DNA of 49,847 nucleotides, taken from positions 1 to 49,847 of the forward strand of contig DHOP01000026.1 in assembly GCA_002407775.1 (NCBI GenBank), in the 5' to 3' direction. Source of the stretch: Prevotella sp. UBA5387 (GTDB lineage: Bacteria > Bacteroidota > Bacteroidia > Bacteroidales > Bacteroidaceae). Positions 15,635 through 24,707 of this stretch are shown here, piece after piece (the stretch's first letter is position 1; each line of letters begins with the position of its first letter). The translations under genes were made by a program, and so were the position numbers. Under the pieces are notes generated by a model. It saw only the letters and a list, made by a program, of their open reading frames with translations. It made no database searches and was not told the origin of the DNA.

Positions 15635-16585
15635 CTACACATCCTTAAAGAGTTCCTTGATGCCTCCTAGACTGCCCATAATATTTGTTGCCTCGTAGGG
15701 AAGGAATACGGTCTTGCTCTTCTCTCCCGACGCAAGCTCTTGCATCATCTGAATATATTTTTGTGCAAGGAGGTAATTAGCGGGATTGGAAGTTTGTCCC
15801 ACGGCAACGGTAATCTTCTCAATAGCTATTGCTTCTGCCTCTGCCTTGCGTATGCGAGCTTGTGCCTCACCCTCCGCACGCAATATAGATTGTTGCTTGA
15901 CGGCCTCGGCACGGTTGATCGTGGCTGCCTTCTCACCTTCGGATTGCAATATCTGAGCCTGCTTGTCACCTTCTGAAGTCAAAATGGTGGCACGCTTGTC
16001 GCGCTCTGCCTGCATCTGCTTCTCCATGGCTTGCAACACACTCTGAGGAGGAATGATATCTTGAAGCTCCACACGATTCACTTTGATACCCCACTTGTTG
16101 GTCGCATCATCAAGCACACCACGAAGCTTCGTATTGATGGTGTCACGCGAGGTAAGCGTCTGATCGAGTTCCATCTCACCGATGATGTTACGCAATGTCG
16201 TCTGGGTTAGCTTCTCAATCGCATTCGGAAGGTTGTTAATCTCGTAGACGGCCTTGAAGGGATCCACTATTTGAAAGTAGAGTAGAGCATTGATTTGCAT
16301 CTGGATGTTATCCTTCGTAATCACGTTCTGTTTATCGAAGTCATAGACCTGCTCACGCAAATCGATAACATTGCTAAAGACATAGCGTCCACGAGTCATC
16401 GTTATCACATTCTTTGCACGATCGATAAATGGAATGATGATATTGATACCAGGCTTCAACGTGGCATAATACTTACCAAGTCGCTCCACTATCTTCGTCT
16501 CACTTTGAGGGATAATCACGAGTGCCATCTTAGCAAAGATGAGCACCAGGACAATAAGTCCAATTAAAACATAAGTTCCTATCAT
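15635..16585 (-). CDS. SPFH/band-7 membrane protein
   Basis: A 316-residue stomatin/prohibitin-family protein similar to QmcA. One N-terminal membrane segment (YVLIGLIVLVLIFAKMALVII) is followed by the band-7 domain (VPQSETKIVERLGKY-like start, LRNIIGEMELDQTLTSRD) and an Ala/Glu-rich coiled coil at about residues 200-265 (EGEKAATINRAEA, EGEAQARIRKAEAEA). Such proteins form large membrane microdomain cages. The upstream NfeD gene is the usual partner, and the pair resembles the QmcA/NfeD type of operon. Start chosen at 16585, which places the hydrophobic segment at the N-terminus; an upstream start at 16618 would add eleven residues. Confidence 0.92.
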   Translation of the reverse strand: MIGTYVLIGLIVLVLIFAKMALVIIPQSETKIVERLGKYYATLKPGINIIIPFIDRAKNVITMTRGRYVFSNVIDLREQVYDFDKQNVITKDNIQMQINALLYFQIVDPFKAVYEINNLPNAIEKLTQTTLRNIIGEMELDQTLTSRDTINTKLRGVLDDATNKWGIKVNRVELQDIIPPQSVLQAMEKQMQAERDKRATILTSEGDKQAQILQSEGEKAATINRAEAVKQQSILRAEGEAQARIRKAEAEAIAIEKITVAVGQTSNPANYLLAQKYIQMMQELASGEKSKTVFLPYEATNIMGSLGGIKELFKDV

Positions 16586-16664
16586 ACTTTTATTATTAAG
16601 GGAATTAGTTTGAAACAATCTAAAAATGGTCGAATACTATAAATGATGGACTATGTAGATAGCA

Positions 16665-17117
16665 TCACTCTACTTTTTCCACGGAGACAATGATGCTTTC
16701 TCTTGCTACTATCCTGACCTTCGCACCACGCTCAATATCTTCATCATCGACCGAAACGGCCTTCCATTCATCCCCATCAACACGTACATACCCTGGGGCT
16801 TGTGCCGTGATGGGTTCGATGACAACACCTTCGCGTCCAATGAGTGCATCAGCGTTGCTAGCGCGTCCTTCCGTTTCGGAATGAAGGTATTTCACTACAA
16901 ATGGCCTAACGGCGAAGACACTGATAGCCGTGAAAATTATAAACACCAATACCTGTGACCAGAATGGAATGTCAAACAATGATGCGACTATGGCGCATGC
17001 CGCTCCTATGGCAAAGCACATGATATAGAATGTGCCAGATGATACCTCCAAAATAAGTGCTAAAACACACAATAAGGTCCACACTAACCATAAGTGTTCT
17101 TGCAAATAGTTTATCAT
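16665..17117 (-). CDS. NfeD family membrane protein
   Basis: A 150-residue protein with two or three N-terminal transmembrane segments (WLVWTLLCVLALILEV, FYIMCFAIGAACAIVASL, VLVFIIFTAISVFAV) and a C-terminal OB-fold NfeD domain (LIGREGVVIEPI, GYVRVDGDEWKAVS, GAKVRIV). It lacks the ClpP-like protease domain of long NfeD proteins. It lies 79 bases upstream of the SPFH gene, its usual partner, and probably anchors or modulates that assembly. Confidence 0.92.
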   Translation of the reverse strand: MINYLQEHLWLVWTLLCVLALILEVSSGTFYIMCFAIGAACAIVASLFDIPFWSQVLVFIIFTAISVFAVRPFVVKYLHSETEGRASNADALIGREGVVIEPITAQAPGYVRVDGDEWKAVSVDDEDIERGAKVRIVARESIIVSVEKVE

Positions 17118-17212
17118 GTTAGTTTTTGGTTTAAGATTTAAATCATTGTGGGTAAAGTTAATTCATTTATTTCAAACGACCAATGATTATGGGCGAAATA
17201 ATATTATGGAAA

Positions 17213-17250
17213 TAAAAAACATGGCAGGAAGAATGTCTCCATGCCATGTT
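17213..17250 (-). terminator. Terminator after the M48 protease gene
   Basis: On the minus strand AACATGGCA pairs with TGCCATGTT around a 14-base loop, followed by TTTTTATTT. It lies 60 bases after the M48 stop and upstream of the NfeD start. Confidence 0.82.
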
Positions 17251-17309
17251 CTTATTTTCATTTTATCTATCGAATCAAGCCATTTGATTCGCCTGATAAA
17301 GCCGTTCTG

Positions 17310-18149
17310 TTATTTCTTCTTTGCGGTAGTTGTAGTGGTCTTTGTAGCCTGATAATACTTCAGAGCCTCTGGCATCTCCTTTTGTAGAGCATCTATACGC
17401 TTTGCATCACTAGGATGGTCACTGAAGAAGTCATTGCCATTGCTATTTCCCTGAGACATTCTCTGCCAGAAAGGTATAGCCACCTGAGGATCATAACCTG
17501 CCATAGCGGCGAAAATCAAACCAATGTGATCGGCCTCGGATTCATTGTCACGGCTATATTTCAAGTTGGCAAAAGAAAAACCGGTCTGTGCTATACTGCT
17601 CGCGATATCTCCAACATTGCTACCAACGGCACTATTCAATACTGTTCCAAGTATCTGAGTACCATATTGCTGACGCATTTGCTTGGACAATTGTTCGGCA
17701 GAGTGTTTAGCTACGGCATGTGCTATCTCATGGCCTAGTACAATGGCAAGCGATGCTTCGTTCTGAGTGATAGGAAGAAGTCCCTCGTAGACAACAATCT
17801 TTCCACCTGGCATACAAAAAGCGTTTGGCTCGGTGTTCTGCACCAAGTTAAACTCCCATGCATAGTTCTGAAGCTCGGATGCCATACCGTTGTTCTTCAA
17901 GAATGTTTCAACGGCCGTTGAAAGTTTGGTGCCCACTCGCTTCACCATAGCGTTGTTGGTTGCATTGGTGGATACCTTAGCGGTCTTCATGAAGTCGGTA
18001 TATTGCTGAGTACTGAGGCTTAACACCTGTTGATCAGTCACCAATAGATTGTGCTTACGACCTGTGATTGGCACCGTTGATGTGGTACCACATGCCGACA
18101 TCAAAATAGATGCAACGGCTGTCATTACCAATAACTTGATATTTTTCAT
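17310..18149 (-). CDS. M48 family lipoprotein metalloprotease
   Basis: A 279-residue zinc protease in the LoiP/YcaL/BepA-like group that cleaves misfolded envelope proteins. The signal peptide ends in a lipobox (LMSAC, Cys20). The zinc site HEIAH is at residues 140-144, preceded by AIVLG, and the third ligand lies in NESEADHIG, about 60 residues later. The C-terminus is polar (TTTTTAKKK). No TPR region is present, unlike BepA. It is monocistronic, with a -7 box upstream and a terminator downstream. Probably outer-membrane anchored facing the periplasm (inference). Confidence 0.92.
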   Translation of the reverse strand: MKNIKLLVMTAVASILMSACGTTSTVPITGRKHNLLVTDQQVLSLSTQQYTDFMKTAKVSTNATNNAMVKRVGTKLSTAVETFLKNNGMASELQNYAWEFNLVQNTEPNAFCMPGGKIVVYEGLLPITQNEASLAIVLGHEIAHAVAKHSAEQLSKQMRQQYGTQILGTVLNSAVGSNVGDIASSIAQTGFSFANLKYSRDNESEADHIGLIFAAMAGYDPQVAIPFWQRMSQGNSNGNDFFSDHPSDAKRIDALQKEMPEALKYYQATKTTTTTAKKK

Positions 18150-18395
18150 TGTCCCTCTGTTTTAATTGTGTTTGAAATTTATGCAAAGATATATATTATA
18201 GACAACAAAAAGAAAGAAAACGTAATGCAATTTGGTTTTTTTTAGATTAGACCTTAACGCGTTTAAAACCTACCCGCATCATCAAGGGATAAAAACCAAA
18301 TATCAAGAAATATCGAACAAAGTTTTCTATGAGCAATTAGATCCGGCATCCCAAAGCATCTACTATGGGGACCATTAATAGCCTAAGCTAATCTC
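18150..18395. promoter_or_regulatory. Gap holding the M48 gene promoter
   Basis: TATCTTTG on the minus strand at 18191-18184 matches the -7 consensus and lies 35 bases before the M48 ATG. The remaining bases up to the adenosyltransferase stop at 18396 are AT-rich and hold no gene or clear hairpin that I can see. Confidence 0.5.
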
Positions 18396-18944
18396 TTAAA
18401 CTATTGTTAAGCACCAGAGATAATCAGAGAGTCTATTAAGGTATCTGCCGATAATAACTAAAGAGTCATTATCGTCGAATTCTACTTCATTTTGTTGCGA
18501 CATTTCCTTATTCATTGCTACCCAAAGTCGCTCGGCCGTTCGTGCCTTTGTGCGGGCAATGTGCAATGAGGCATCGGCAATGTCTCGGCCTGGCAAGACG
18601 AAGTCGAAACGTTTCCCATCTGTCTGTTCATGGATAAATGTTTCCATCTTGACGATAGCCGCATCAAGGCTTGCTACTTGTTGGTGCTCCTGCTCTTGTA
18701 TCTTCTCTGATACAATCCGTGTGCTCGACCCTTTACCGGCAACCATAGCCATCACGATCATCAGTTCTCGTTGAATAGAACTATATGGTTCAGATTGATG
18801 AGTCGTGGCCTTACAAAGTCCAAGATAAGCACTGAGCTCATCGAGCTCGCCATTGAGTTCAATGCGCGCATCGTCCTTGCTAACCCGCGTACCGTCATAG
18901 AGAGAAGTCATGCCCTTATCTCCGCCTTTCGTCGTTATGCTCAT
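18396..18944 (-). CDS. Cob(I)alamin adenosyltransferase (PduO-type)
   Basis: It transfers the adenosyl group of ATP to cob(I)alamin, making adenosylcobalamin. The 182-residue protein shows the PduO/ATR N-terminal ATP-binding segment TTKGGDKGMTSLYDGTRVSKDD, then ELNGELDELSAYLGL, and the helical ARTKARTAERLWV and LNRLSDYLW motifs. The linker in the middle (residues about 65-100) is charged and longer than in short homologues. It starts 4 bases after the permease gene, so it is the last gene of the B12 uptake operon and links import to coenzyme formation. Confidence 0.93.
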   Translation of the reverse strand: MSITTKGGDKGMTSLYDGTRVSKDDARIELNGELDELSAYLGLCKATTHQSEPYSSIQRELMIVMAMVAGKGSSTRIVSEKIQEQEHQQVASLDAAIVKMETFIHEQTDGKRFDFVLPGRDIADASLHIARTKARTAERLWVAMNKEMSQQNEVEFDDNDSLVIIGRYLNRLSDYLWCLTIV

Positions 18945-18948
18945 GGTG

Positions 18949-19941
18949 TCAATGTTTAATGATTACGTAGATGATTACCGGTGCGCCCACGATGGGTGTC
19001 ACGGCATTAAGAGGTAGAATGCCAGCCTCACCCGGCAAGGTGGTCATCACATTACATAGTAGGGCAATAGCCGAACCCGCTAAGATAGTGATGGGAAGGA
19101 GTTGTCGGTGGTTGGTCGTGCACAACAACAAACGAGCAATGTGCGGCACCGCAAGGGCGAGGAACGCTATGGGGCCACAAAAGGCCGTCACCACGGCGGT
19201 GAGCAGACCCGTAACCACCAATAGAATGTTCCGCACACACAACACGTTGACACCTAAGTTCTCGGCATAGCTTTCACCCATCAACAAGGCATTGAGTGGC
19301 TTTATCAACAACAGGGCACCACCCGTTGCAAGAATCGTTAAGCCAGCAAATATTGGCATTTGAGCCATCGAGACGTTGCTAAAATTGCCCATGCCCCACA
19401 CCGCGAAGTTCTTCACACCCTCCTCCGTAGCAAAGAAATTGAGCAATGTGATGGCACTCGAAGCCACGTATCCTATCATGATGCCAATGATGATTAGCAC
19501 GATGTTGCTTCGTACCAAACGCCCAAACATCCATATCAAGGCCGTCACCGACATAGCACCGACAAAGGCAGCGGCAATAGAAGAGACATAGCCCAAAAGA
19601 CCGGTGAACACTAGACCTGGCGCAAGCGTAAGCAAGGCGACGGCAAGGCTTGCTCCACTTGTCACACCAAAGATGTCTGGTGCGGCCAAGGGATTGCGAA
19701 AAGCCGTCTGCAATAGTAATCCGCTCACCGCCAATGCCCCACCCGACAACAATGCCGTGAGTGCTTGGGGCAATCGGCTCTCCATGATGATGAATCGCCA
19801 ACTCTCCTTGACCGTCTCGCCACCGAAAAGCACCACCATCGTGTCTTGCCAAGGAATGTCCACACTACCATGAACAAGGCTTAGCCCAAAGAGCACCACG
19901 ATGGTGACCATCAACAAGATGTAAATGCGATAAATCCTCAT
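18949..19941 (-). CDS. btuC: B12 ABC transporter permease (BtuC-like)
   Basis: A 330-residue FecCD/BtuC-family inner-membrane permease with about ten transmembrane helices. Family segments include ESRLPQALTALLSGGALAVSG, NPLAAPDIFGVTSGAS, GPIAFLALAVPHIARLL and the C-terminal GILPLNAVTPIVGAPV. By sequence alone it could be for iron-siderophore or heme. The operon (riboswitch, BtuB, BtuG, BtuF-like protein, adenosyltransferase) makes cobalamin the substrate. Its ATG shares one base with the preceding stop (TAATG), indicating translational coupling. The partner ATPase (BtuD) is not encoded in this window. Confidence 0.9.
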   Translation of the reverse strand: MRIYRIYILLMVTIVVLFGLSLVHGSVDIPWQDTMVVLFGGETVKESWRFIIMESRLPQALTALLSGGALAVSGLLLQTAFRNPLAAPDIFGVTSGASLAVALLTLAPGLVFTGLLGYVSSIAAAFVGAMSVTALIWMFGRLVRSNIVLIIIGIMIGYVASSAITLLNFFATEEGVKNFAVWGMGNFSNVSMAQMPIFAGLTILATGGALLLIKPLNALLMGESYAENLGVNVLCVRNILLVVTGLLTAVVTAFCGPIAFLALAVPHIARLLLCTTNHRQLLPITILAGSAIALLCNVMTTLPGEAGILPLNAVTPIVGAPVIIYVIIKH

Positions 19942-21047
19942 TAGTCTCTCAGATGCACATAGTAACGTGGCTTCCCAAGCTTAGCATCACGATGAAGCAA
20001 TATGATCATTTCTCTCAAAAGATAGTCAGGACGGAAAGGCACCTCTTCGAAGAATGGGCTCACCAATGTATTGCATTCATATATCTCACCTGTCTTAAAG
20101 GCTTTCAACGATTCGTAACCATGATACTCTGCCAACAAATCCGCCTTGGTCATCGGGCTGCTTCCTTCGTATTTGAATGCCCACACATCGCTCTGACCTG
20201 CCTTATTGATGATTTGCTCTGCCGACAATGGCAAGCTTCCGCTATGCTTATCATCCGAATAAGGGTAACGTCCGTGCGCGTCCTTGATGATGGATGCAAT
20301 CGTGCTTTGCCCACCGGGAGTGTACCATGTCGAACCGGTCTTGCGTTCGGTAATGACACTACGCCCCACGGAGAGCTTCGAGGCGTATCTCGTCAGACTC
20401 TGATAAGTGGAATCGACGACATGAAACAAGGAGTCGGCGCGGTTTCCACAACCCATCAATCGGCCATAGTAGCGCATCCACTCTGCCCTACCCAAGGCAG
20501 AAGTCTCCATATAGTCGGCCGCCTGAATGATTGGAATACCCAGCTTGTCAAGCTTTCCAAATCCGCTCGTTCCTTCCAATGGACTGGCGATGATGGCATC
20601 CGGATTGAGTGAGATGATACGCTCGATGTCGGGACTCATACCATCCCCACAATCGGCGATTTGTCCCTCTTCGACTCGCCGTTGGATGTCCGGAATGCGA
20701 ATGTATTGCAAGTCACACACACCCACGATTCTATCCGCCATCCCAAGATACTCCAAGAGTTGACAATGGGCGGTTGACATCACCACTACACGGCGCAAGG
20801 GTTGTAGCGCATGGGGCATATTGACGCCCCCTATGCTAATTGTTTGCATCACCCTCCCATCCTGCCAAGGATCGTAAACGGTGACATCCGTGCGACCCTC
20901 GTTCTCGGTCAGTGAGAGCAACTTGGAATACTTCGTCCCGGAAGCATGACGGCCGTCCTTCAATGGTTGCTTGTTGAAGCAAGAAGTGAGGCAGATAGCG
21001 GTCAACGCTACTAACCAAACAGGTCTATTCTTGAAAGATTGCAACAT
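19941..21047 (-). CDS. btuF: B12-binding lipoprotein (BtuF-like)
   Basis: A 368-residue class III periplasmic binding protein that would deliver cobalamin to BtuC. The N-terminal signal ends in a lipobox (LTSC), so it is a lipoprotein. Features of the fold are VVVMSTAHCQLLEYLGMADRIVGVCD, SLNPDAIIASP and the C-terminal half with WTPGG-like and DVWAFKYEG segments. The gene overlaps the end of btuG by 23 bases, so the ATG at 21047 is accepted mainly because the signal peptide starts there. Substrate is inferred from the operon. Confidence 0.87.
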   Translation of the reverse strand: MLQSFKNRPVWLVALTAICLTSCFNKQPLKDGRHASGTKYSKLLSLTENEGRTDVTVYDPWQDGRVMQTISIGGVNMPHALQPLRRVVVMSTAHCQLLEYLGMADRIVGVCDLQYIRIPDIQRRVEEGQIADCGDGMSPDIERIISLNPDAIIASPLEGTSGFGKLDKLGIPIIQAADYMETSALGRAEWMRYYGRLMGCGNRADSLFHVVDSTYQSLTRYASKLSVGRSVITERKTGSTWYTPGGQSTIASIIKDAHGRYPYSDDKHSGSLPLSAEQIINKAGQSDVWAFKYEGSSPMTKADLLAEYHGYESLKAFKTGEIYECNTLVSPFFEEVPFRPDYLLREMIILLHRDAKLGKPRYYVHLRD

Positions 21048-22113
21048 GACTAATAAATAATATTGTGCCTGGGTTCACTCCACAAGGATATCGTTTGACG
21101 AACGTCCCATCTGCCTTGTAACGGGTCAGATAACCATCCATCGAATAACTTGAGTAGTGAGTCTCGGGATCTTCGCTTAACGAAGAGATATAGACGTCAG
21201 AAGTCAAGGGGTCCACACCGATGGTGTAGGGGTTGAATATCTCCGTTCCCTCGATAAACTTCTTGGAGATGCCGGTGGTGAAGTCCATGTAGGTATATGT
21301 CGGCACGGCTCCCCAAGGGGCATTGACCATGTAAAGCCCATTGGGGCCCAGGGCTATCGCCGTAGCGTTGCCGATAGTTGTCACCGCATCGGTCTTAGTG
21401 TCAATCTGCTGAACCTCCGCCTTCACATCATAGTAGTTGCCCTGACTAACAAGATAGACGCGACTGCCATCAGAGACCAGTTGCGTGGGGTTTGTCACCA
21501 CGTTGATGTCCTTCAGCTTATTCAATTCTGTGTCGAGCATCACGACATTAGAGTTATAGGAGTAATCCGCATTGGTCGAGTTGCACACATACACATGACC
21601 TTTGGCCACCGCAATGCCTTCCAGGTTGGCACCAACGACCTCCGAACTATCCACTATCACGTGGGTATCGTCCTTGATTTTGTACACCTTACCGGTGTAT
21701 GACGACACATAGACGAAACTCTCCGTAACGACAAACTCGCGTGGCTGGCGAATGTTGATGTGCCCCGTGGACTTCATCGTAAATGCATCCATGATCTCAA
21801 TTCGGTTCTCATCAGTGGTGGCGATGAATATCTCACCGTTGCTACTCAGCACGGCGCTATTTGGTGTACCGCCAAGCGATCGCCCATTGACCGATGAGAA
21901 GACATTGCGCAACATATTGTCATCCTGATAGTCCAAGTAGTCAAGGCTTCCATTGATCTTGTAGGCATAGTTCCCTTCATTCAAAACGGCCAAGCCATCT
22001 GGGAGGGTTTCCTTTATGAATGGGGGTGTATCGGTGTTGTCTGATTTATCACACGCACTCAACATCCACATGCTCGTCAAGAGACAAGCCGAAATTGCTA
22101 AATAATTCTTCAT
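21025..22113 (-). CDS. btuG: Surface B12-capturing lipoprotein (BtuG-like)
   Basis: A 362-residue beta-propeller lipoprotein. The signal peptide ends in LSAC, and the next residues (DKSDNTD) are acidic, as in Bacteroidota lipoproteins displayed on the cell surface. Repeated YncE/DUF5074-like blades follow (for example GEIFIATTDENRIEIMDAF, FVYVSSYTGKVYKI, GHVYVCNSTNADY, SRVYLVSQGNYYDV). In Bacteroides, BtuG binds B12 with extremely high affinity and sits as a lid on BtuB; the position directly after btuB here fits. The ATG at 22113 is chosen because a start at 22128 would add MKIRI in front of the signal peptide. Identity rests on fold and context. Confidence 0.85.
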   Translation of the reverse strand: MKNYLAISACLLTSMWMLSACDKSDNTDTPPFIKETLPDGLAVLNEGNYAYKINGSLDYLDYQDDNMLRNVFSSVNGRSLGGTPNSAVLSSNGEIFIATTDENRIEIMDAFTMKSTGHINIRQPREFVVTESFVYVSSYTGKVYKIKDDTHVIVDSSEVVGANLEGIAVAKGHVYVCNSTNADYSYNSNVVMLDTELNKLKDINVVTNPTQLVSDGSRVYLVSQGNYYDVKAEVQQIDTKTDAVTTIGNATAIALGPNGLYMVNAPWGAVPTYTYMDFTTGISKKFIEGTEIFNPYTIGVDPLTSDVYISSLSEDPETHYSSYSMDGYLTRYKADGTFVKRYPCGVNPGTILFISHVAIFQE

Positions 22114-22147
22114 TATCCTTATTTTCATTATTTTATTGTACGCTTTT

Positions 22148-24139
22148 TTATATCTCGAATAGGGCAGACACCTTCCACGACCTGCCAGGCATGGGATAGT
22201 TGGCTACGATTTCATATTGCTTGTTGAGGACGTTTTGCACCCCGCCACGAACCATGACACGACACTTACTACATTTGAATGTACGATAAGCCGACATGCT
22301 AAGTTCAGTGTAACCATCTATGCACGTACCGGGGGCATGCTCGTTGGTGGTCCATCGCTCGCTCATCCCATCTACGGTTGCCGAAAGACTCACCCATGGA
22401 TTGGTCCATGTCAATGTTCCGGCAAAGGTATGTTGAGGGGTATAGGCTATCTGATGGCTATAAAAGGGCGACATGGGATTGGTTCGATTCATGGCATCTT
22501 GAAAGCTATAGTTGGTAGAGAGGTCAAGGACCTGGGTGCGTGTCAAGGTGACGGTGGCATCCATGGTGAGATCCACGCCATAGGTGCGCACCTTGGAGAT
22601 GTTCATCATGTGCCAAACAAACATGTTGAAAGGAATAGCGATGATCTTATCTCTCACATCCGCCACATAGGCATCCATGGTGAAGCGCAACGTCGTACCA
22701 CGACCCTGAAGGTTTCCCGTCAGCCCAATGTTATATTGATTGGTGTTCTCTGGGCGAAGTTCGGCACTACCCATATGATAGTAATAGAGCTCGTTGAATG
22801 TGGGTACTCGGAAGATGTTCTTCCAAAACACGCGGGCGTAGAGTTGTGGTTGTTTTGACAATCGATAGGACAACGATACCGATGGCGACCAACGATGCGA
22901 ATCATGGGCCGTCACGCCCACATCTACTCCATTCCAATAGTTGGACATGAGCATCCTTGCCGTAGCCGTCACCCCTCCGGTCGTTATCTTGGTGGCCAAT
23001 GACTGGAGCAGGGAATGGCGGAAGGGGTCAACGCTGATAGGCGCATTCACGGCGGACGTTGGCGTATGCAAGGTGCTATTCAGGTTGTTGAGCGAGTAGT
23101 CCACCGAGTAGTCCCAAGACCAATAATTGGTTGGGGTAAAGAGAATAGCGTTAGATAAATAATATTCGCGTTGCCAATACCGCTCGTCCTTTATTCCGCC
23201 GCTCGGTATGTCCATGCTATATTCCGTACCGTTCCAGTTGAACTTGGCCGCTGACTTCATCGCCCATCTTTCCGACCATAATCCAGTATAATGCAGCTGA
23301 ACAAAGGCGTTGCGCTCGTGGAGTTGCTCGTCGTTGTCCTGGGTATATAGATGGACTATCCCCGGCAACTGTCTCTGACTATCATAGTAATAGACCTTGG
23401 CGCCAAGCGTATTGGCGTTATCGATTCGCCATGAGAGGTTCGCCTCCCCATGACCGTTATCAACCTTACTATTGGTCCGTCGTTCTTTTGTTGCAAACGA
23501 AAGATTATATAAAGTAAAGGGATAATCATTGATGGAATGCAGATACTCACCTTGCACATTCATCGTGAGGTTGTTGGCTATCCGTCGCCTATAGAAGAGC
23601 GTCGGCTTGATGGTGCCCCACGATCCTAAGGTAGTTCCCACGCGCAGGTCCTGCCCCTTATTGGTATATTCTCCCAAGTCCGTGTGAAGCTCCAACGTTG
23701 CCGCCGCGGCCACATTCCGGGCAGGCATGAAGATATCGTCACCGTCACCGATGGTCAATGCCACGCTTTGCATGTTGTCCATACTATACCGGCTAAGGTC
23801 GATGGCACCCGTCTGACAATCAGTCAAGGCAACGCCGTCATAGACCACCGCGGTATGCTTGGCACCGATGCCACGCGCCGAAACGGTCTTCAAGCCCCCC
23901 GCTCCACCATAGTCTTTCACGGTGATGCCTGACATGTGTCGCAAGGCCTGCTCGATGTCGAAGATGCCCAGTTGTACCATTTGGCCATGGTCCATCTCTT
24001 GCCGGGGAACGGTCGAGGTGATGGAATTTCTTGGAGAGGCGGCGGTTATCTCCACTTCAGAAATCGAAATGGAATCAGGCGGCAACGCCCAAGATTGCAA
24101 ATTAGCCAGACCTACGATGATAACTGCTATTTTTCTCAT
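22148..24139 (-). CDS. btuB: TonB-dependent B12 receptor (BtuB-like)
   Basis: A 663-residue outer-membrane receptor. After the signal peptide (MRKIAVIIVGLANLQSWA) comes a plug domain (VPRQEMDHGQMVQLGIFDIEQALRHMSGITVKDYG-type region, VSARGIGAKHTAVVYDGV). A barrel of about 22 strands follows, ending in an aromatic residue pattern at the C-terminus (WKVSALFEI). The barrel includes the usual FNELYYYHMGSAELRPENTNQYNIG region. There is no N-terminal carboxypeptidase-like domain, which separates it from SusC proteins. The gene follows a cobalamin riboswitch by about 30 bases, so B12 should repress it. Start at 24139 places the signal peptide correctly. Confidence 0.93.
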   Translation of the reverse strand: MRKIAVIIVGLANLQSWALPPDSISISEVEITAASPRNSITSTVPRQEMDHGQMVQLGIFDIEQALRHMSGITVKDYGGAGGLKTVSARGIGAKHTAVVYDGVALTDCQTGAIDLSRYSMDNMQSVALTIGDGDDIFMPARNVAAAATLELHTDLGEYTNKGQDLRVGTTLGSWGTIKPTLFYRRRIANNLTMNVQGEYLHSINDYPFTLYNLSFATKERRTNSKVDNGHGEANLSWRIDNANTLGAKVYYYDSQRQLPGIVHLYTQDNDEQLHERNAFVQLHYTGLWSERWAMKSAAKFNWNGTEYSMDIPSGGIKDERYWQREYYLSNAILFTPTNYWSWDYSVDYSLNNLNSTLHTPTSAVNAPISVDPFRHSLLQSLATKITTGGVTATARMLMSNYWNGVDVGVTAHDSHRWSPSVSLSYRLSKQPQLYARVFWKNIFRVPTFNELYYYHMGSAELRPENTNQYNIGLTGNLQGRGTTLRFTMDAYVADVRDKIIAIPFNMFVWHMMNISKVRTYGVDLTMDATVTLTRTQVLDLSTNYSFQDAMNRTNPMSPFYSHQIAYTPQHTFAGTLTWTNPWVSLSATVDGMSERWTTNEHAPGTCIDGYTELSMSAYRTFKCSKCRVMVRGGVQNVLNKQYEIVANYPMPGRSWKVSALFEI

Positions 24140-24169
24140 TCTTCCGCGAGAATTGGAAATTAATAATAG

Positions 24170-24330
24170 CAATGGCAGGTCTTCTGACTTACGGCTTCAG
24201 AAGTGCGTCTTCCCGACCATCAAGCCAGTGACATGTTGCACGTCCATAATACCGAATACAGCAGCGGGACTGTCCGAGACTCTCACTCGGTTCCCTTTTC
24301 ATCCCCAAAATGGAGAACCAGTTGCATTTG
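24170..24330 (-). promoter_or_regulatory. Cobalamin riboswitch
   Basis: On the minus strand the leader contains the conserved core elements in order: GGGAA followed by GAGTGAGAGTCTCGGACAGTCCCGC, the CTGCTGTATTCGG segment, GTGCAAC-ATGTCACTGG, GGGAAGACGC, and the B12 box GTCAGAAGACCTGCC at 24188-24174. The promoter -7 box lies right at the 5' end. The B12 box end is only about 30 bases from the btuB ATG, so translation control of btuB by hiding the start region is more likely than termination; no U-run terminator is seen. Confidence 0.94.
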
Positions 24331-24338
24331 CAAAGATA
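24331..24338 (-). promoter_or_regulatory. -7 box of the btu operon (TATCTTTG)
   Basis: TATCTTTG on the minus strand lies immediately before the riboswitch, so the transcript should begin with the aptamer. No -33 TTTG is seen at the right distance. Confidence 0.6.
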
Positions 24339-24449
24339 ATGAAAACTTTCGAATATCCCTCTCCCTCACTATGTTATTCCAAAATAAATAATTTTCCGCA
24401 ACAATAAGATGGAAAGGCGTTAGGTGTTAGGTGATGGGTCTTAGAAGTA

Positions 24450-24575
24450 ATGAAAGGATGAAAGGATGAAAGATGGTTCGAGGTAGTCAATTACAAAGGG
24501 GTAACAATGCGAAGCCGTTTGCATAGCAAACATCTGCGAAATCCGCGAAATCTGCATGCAAAAAGAGCGAGAGGG
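24450..24575 (+). repeat. Dispersed intergenic repeat, copy A
   Basis: The copy runs from a GATGAAAGGATGAAAGATGG tract through GCGAAGCCGTTTGCATAGCA to CTGCATGCAAAAAGAGCGAG. Its core palindrome GTTTGC-ATA-GCAAAC forms a small hairpin. It belongs to the same family as copies at about 27.7, 34.2, 34.4, 35.8 and 36.05 kb. The rest of the gap to 24707 is AT-rich and holds no gene that I can see. Confidence 0.8.
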
Positions 24576-24707
24576 AAAGTGTGGAGTAATAAGTTTAATT
24601 TAATTTCACTTAACTTCATAAAGGATTAAGATCGATGAAATGTTAACTAAATTACGACACAACAATCCTTTGATTGTTATTTCTTTGTCATAATGGCGTC
24701 AAACGAT

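Noticed and set aside
19953..20612. 219-residue plus-strand frame opposite btuF
   Set aside because: Antisense shadow; the btuF-like gene has the signal peptide, family motifs and operon context.
24661..24678. AACAATC/GATTGTT hairpin near the end of the DUF389 gene
   Set aside because: Short AT-rich stem; on the minus strand no U-run follows, so it is not supported as a terminator.
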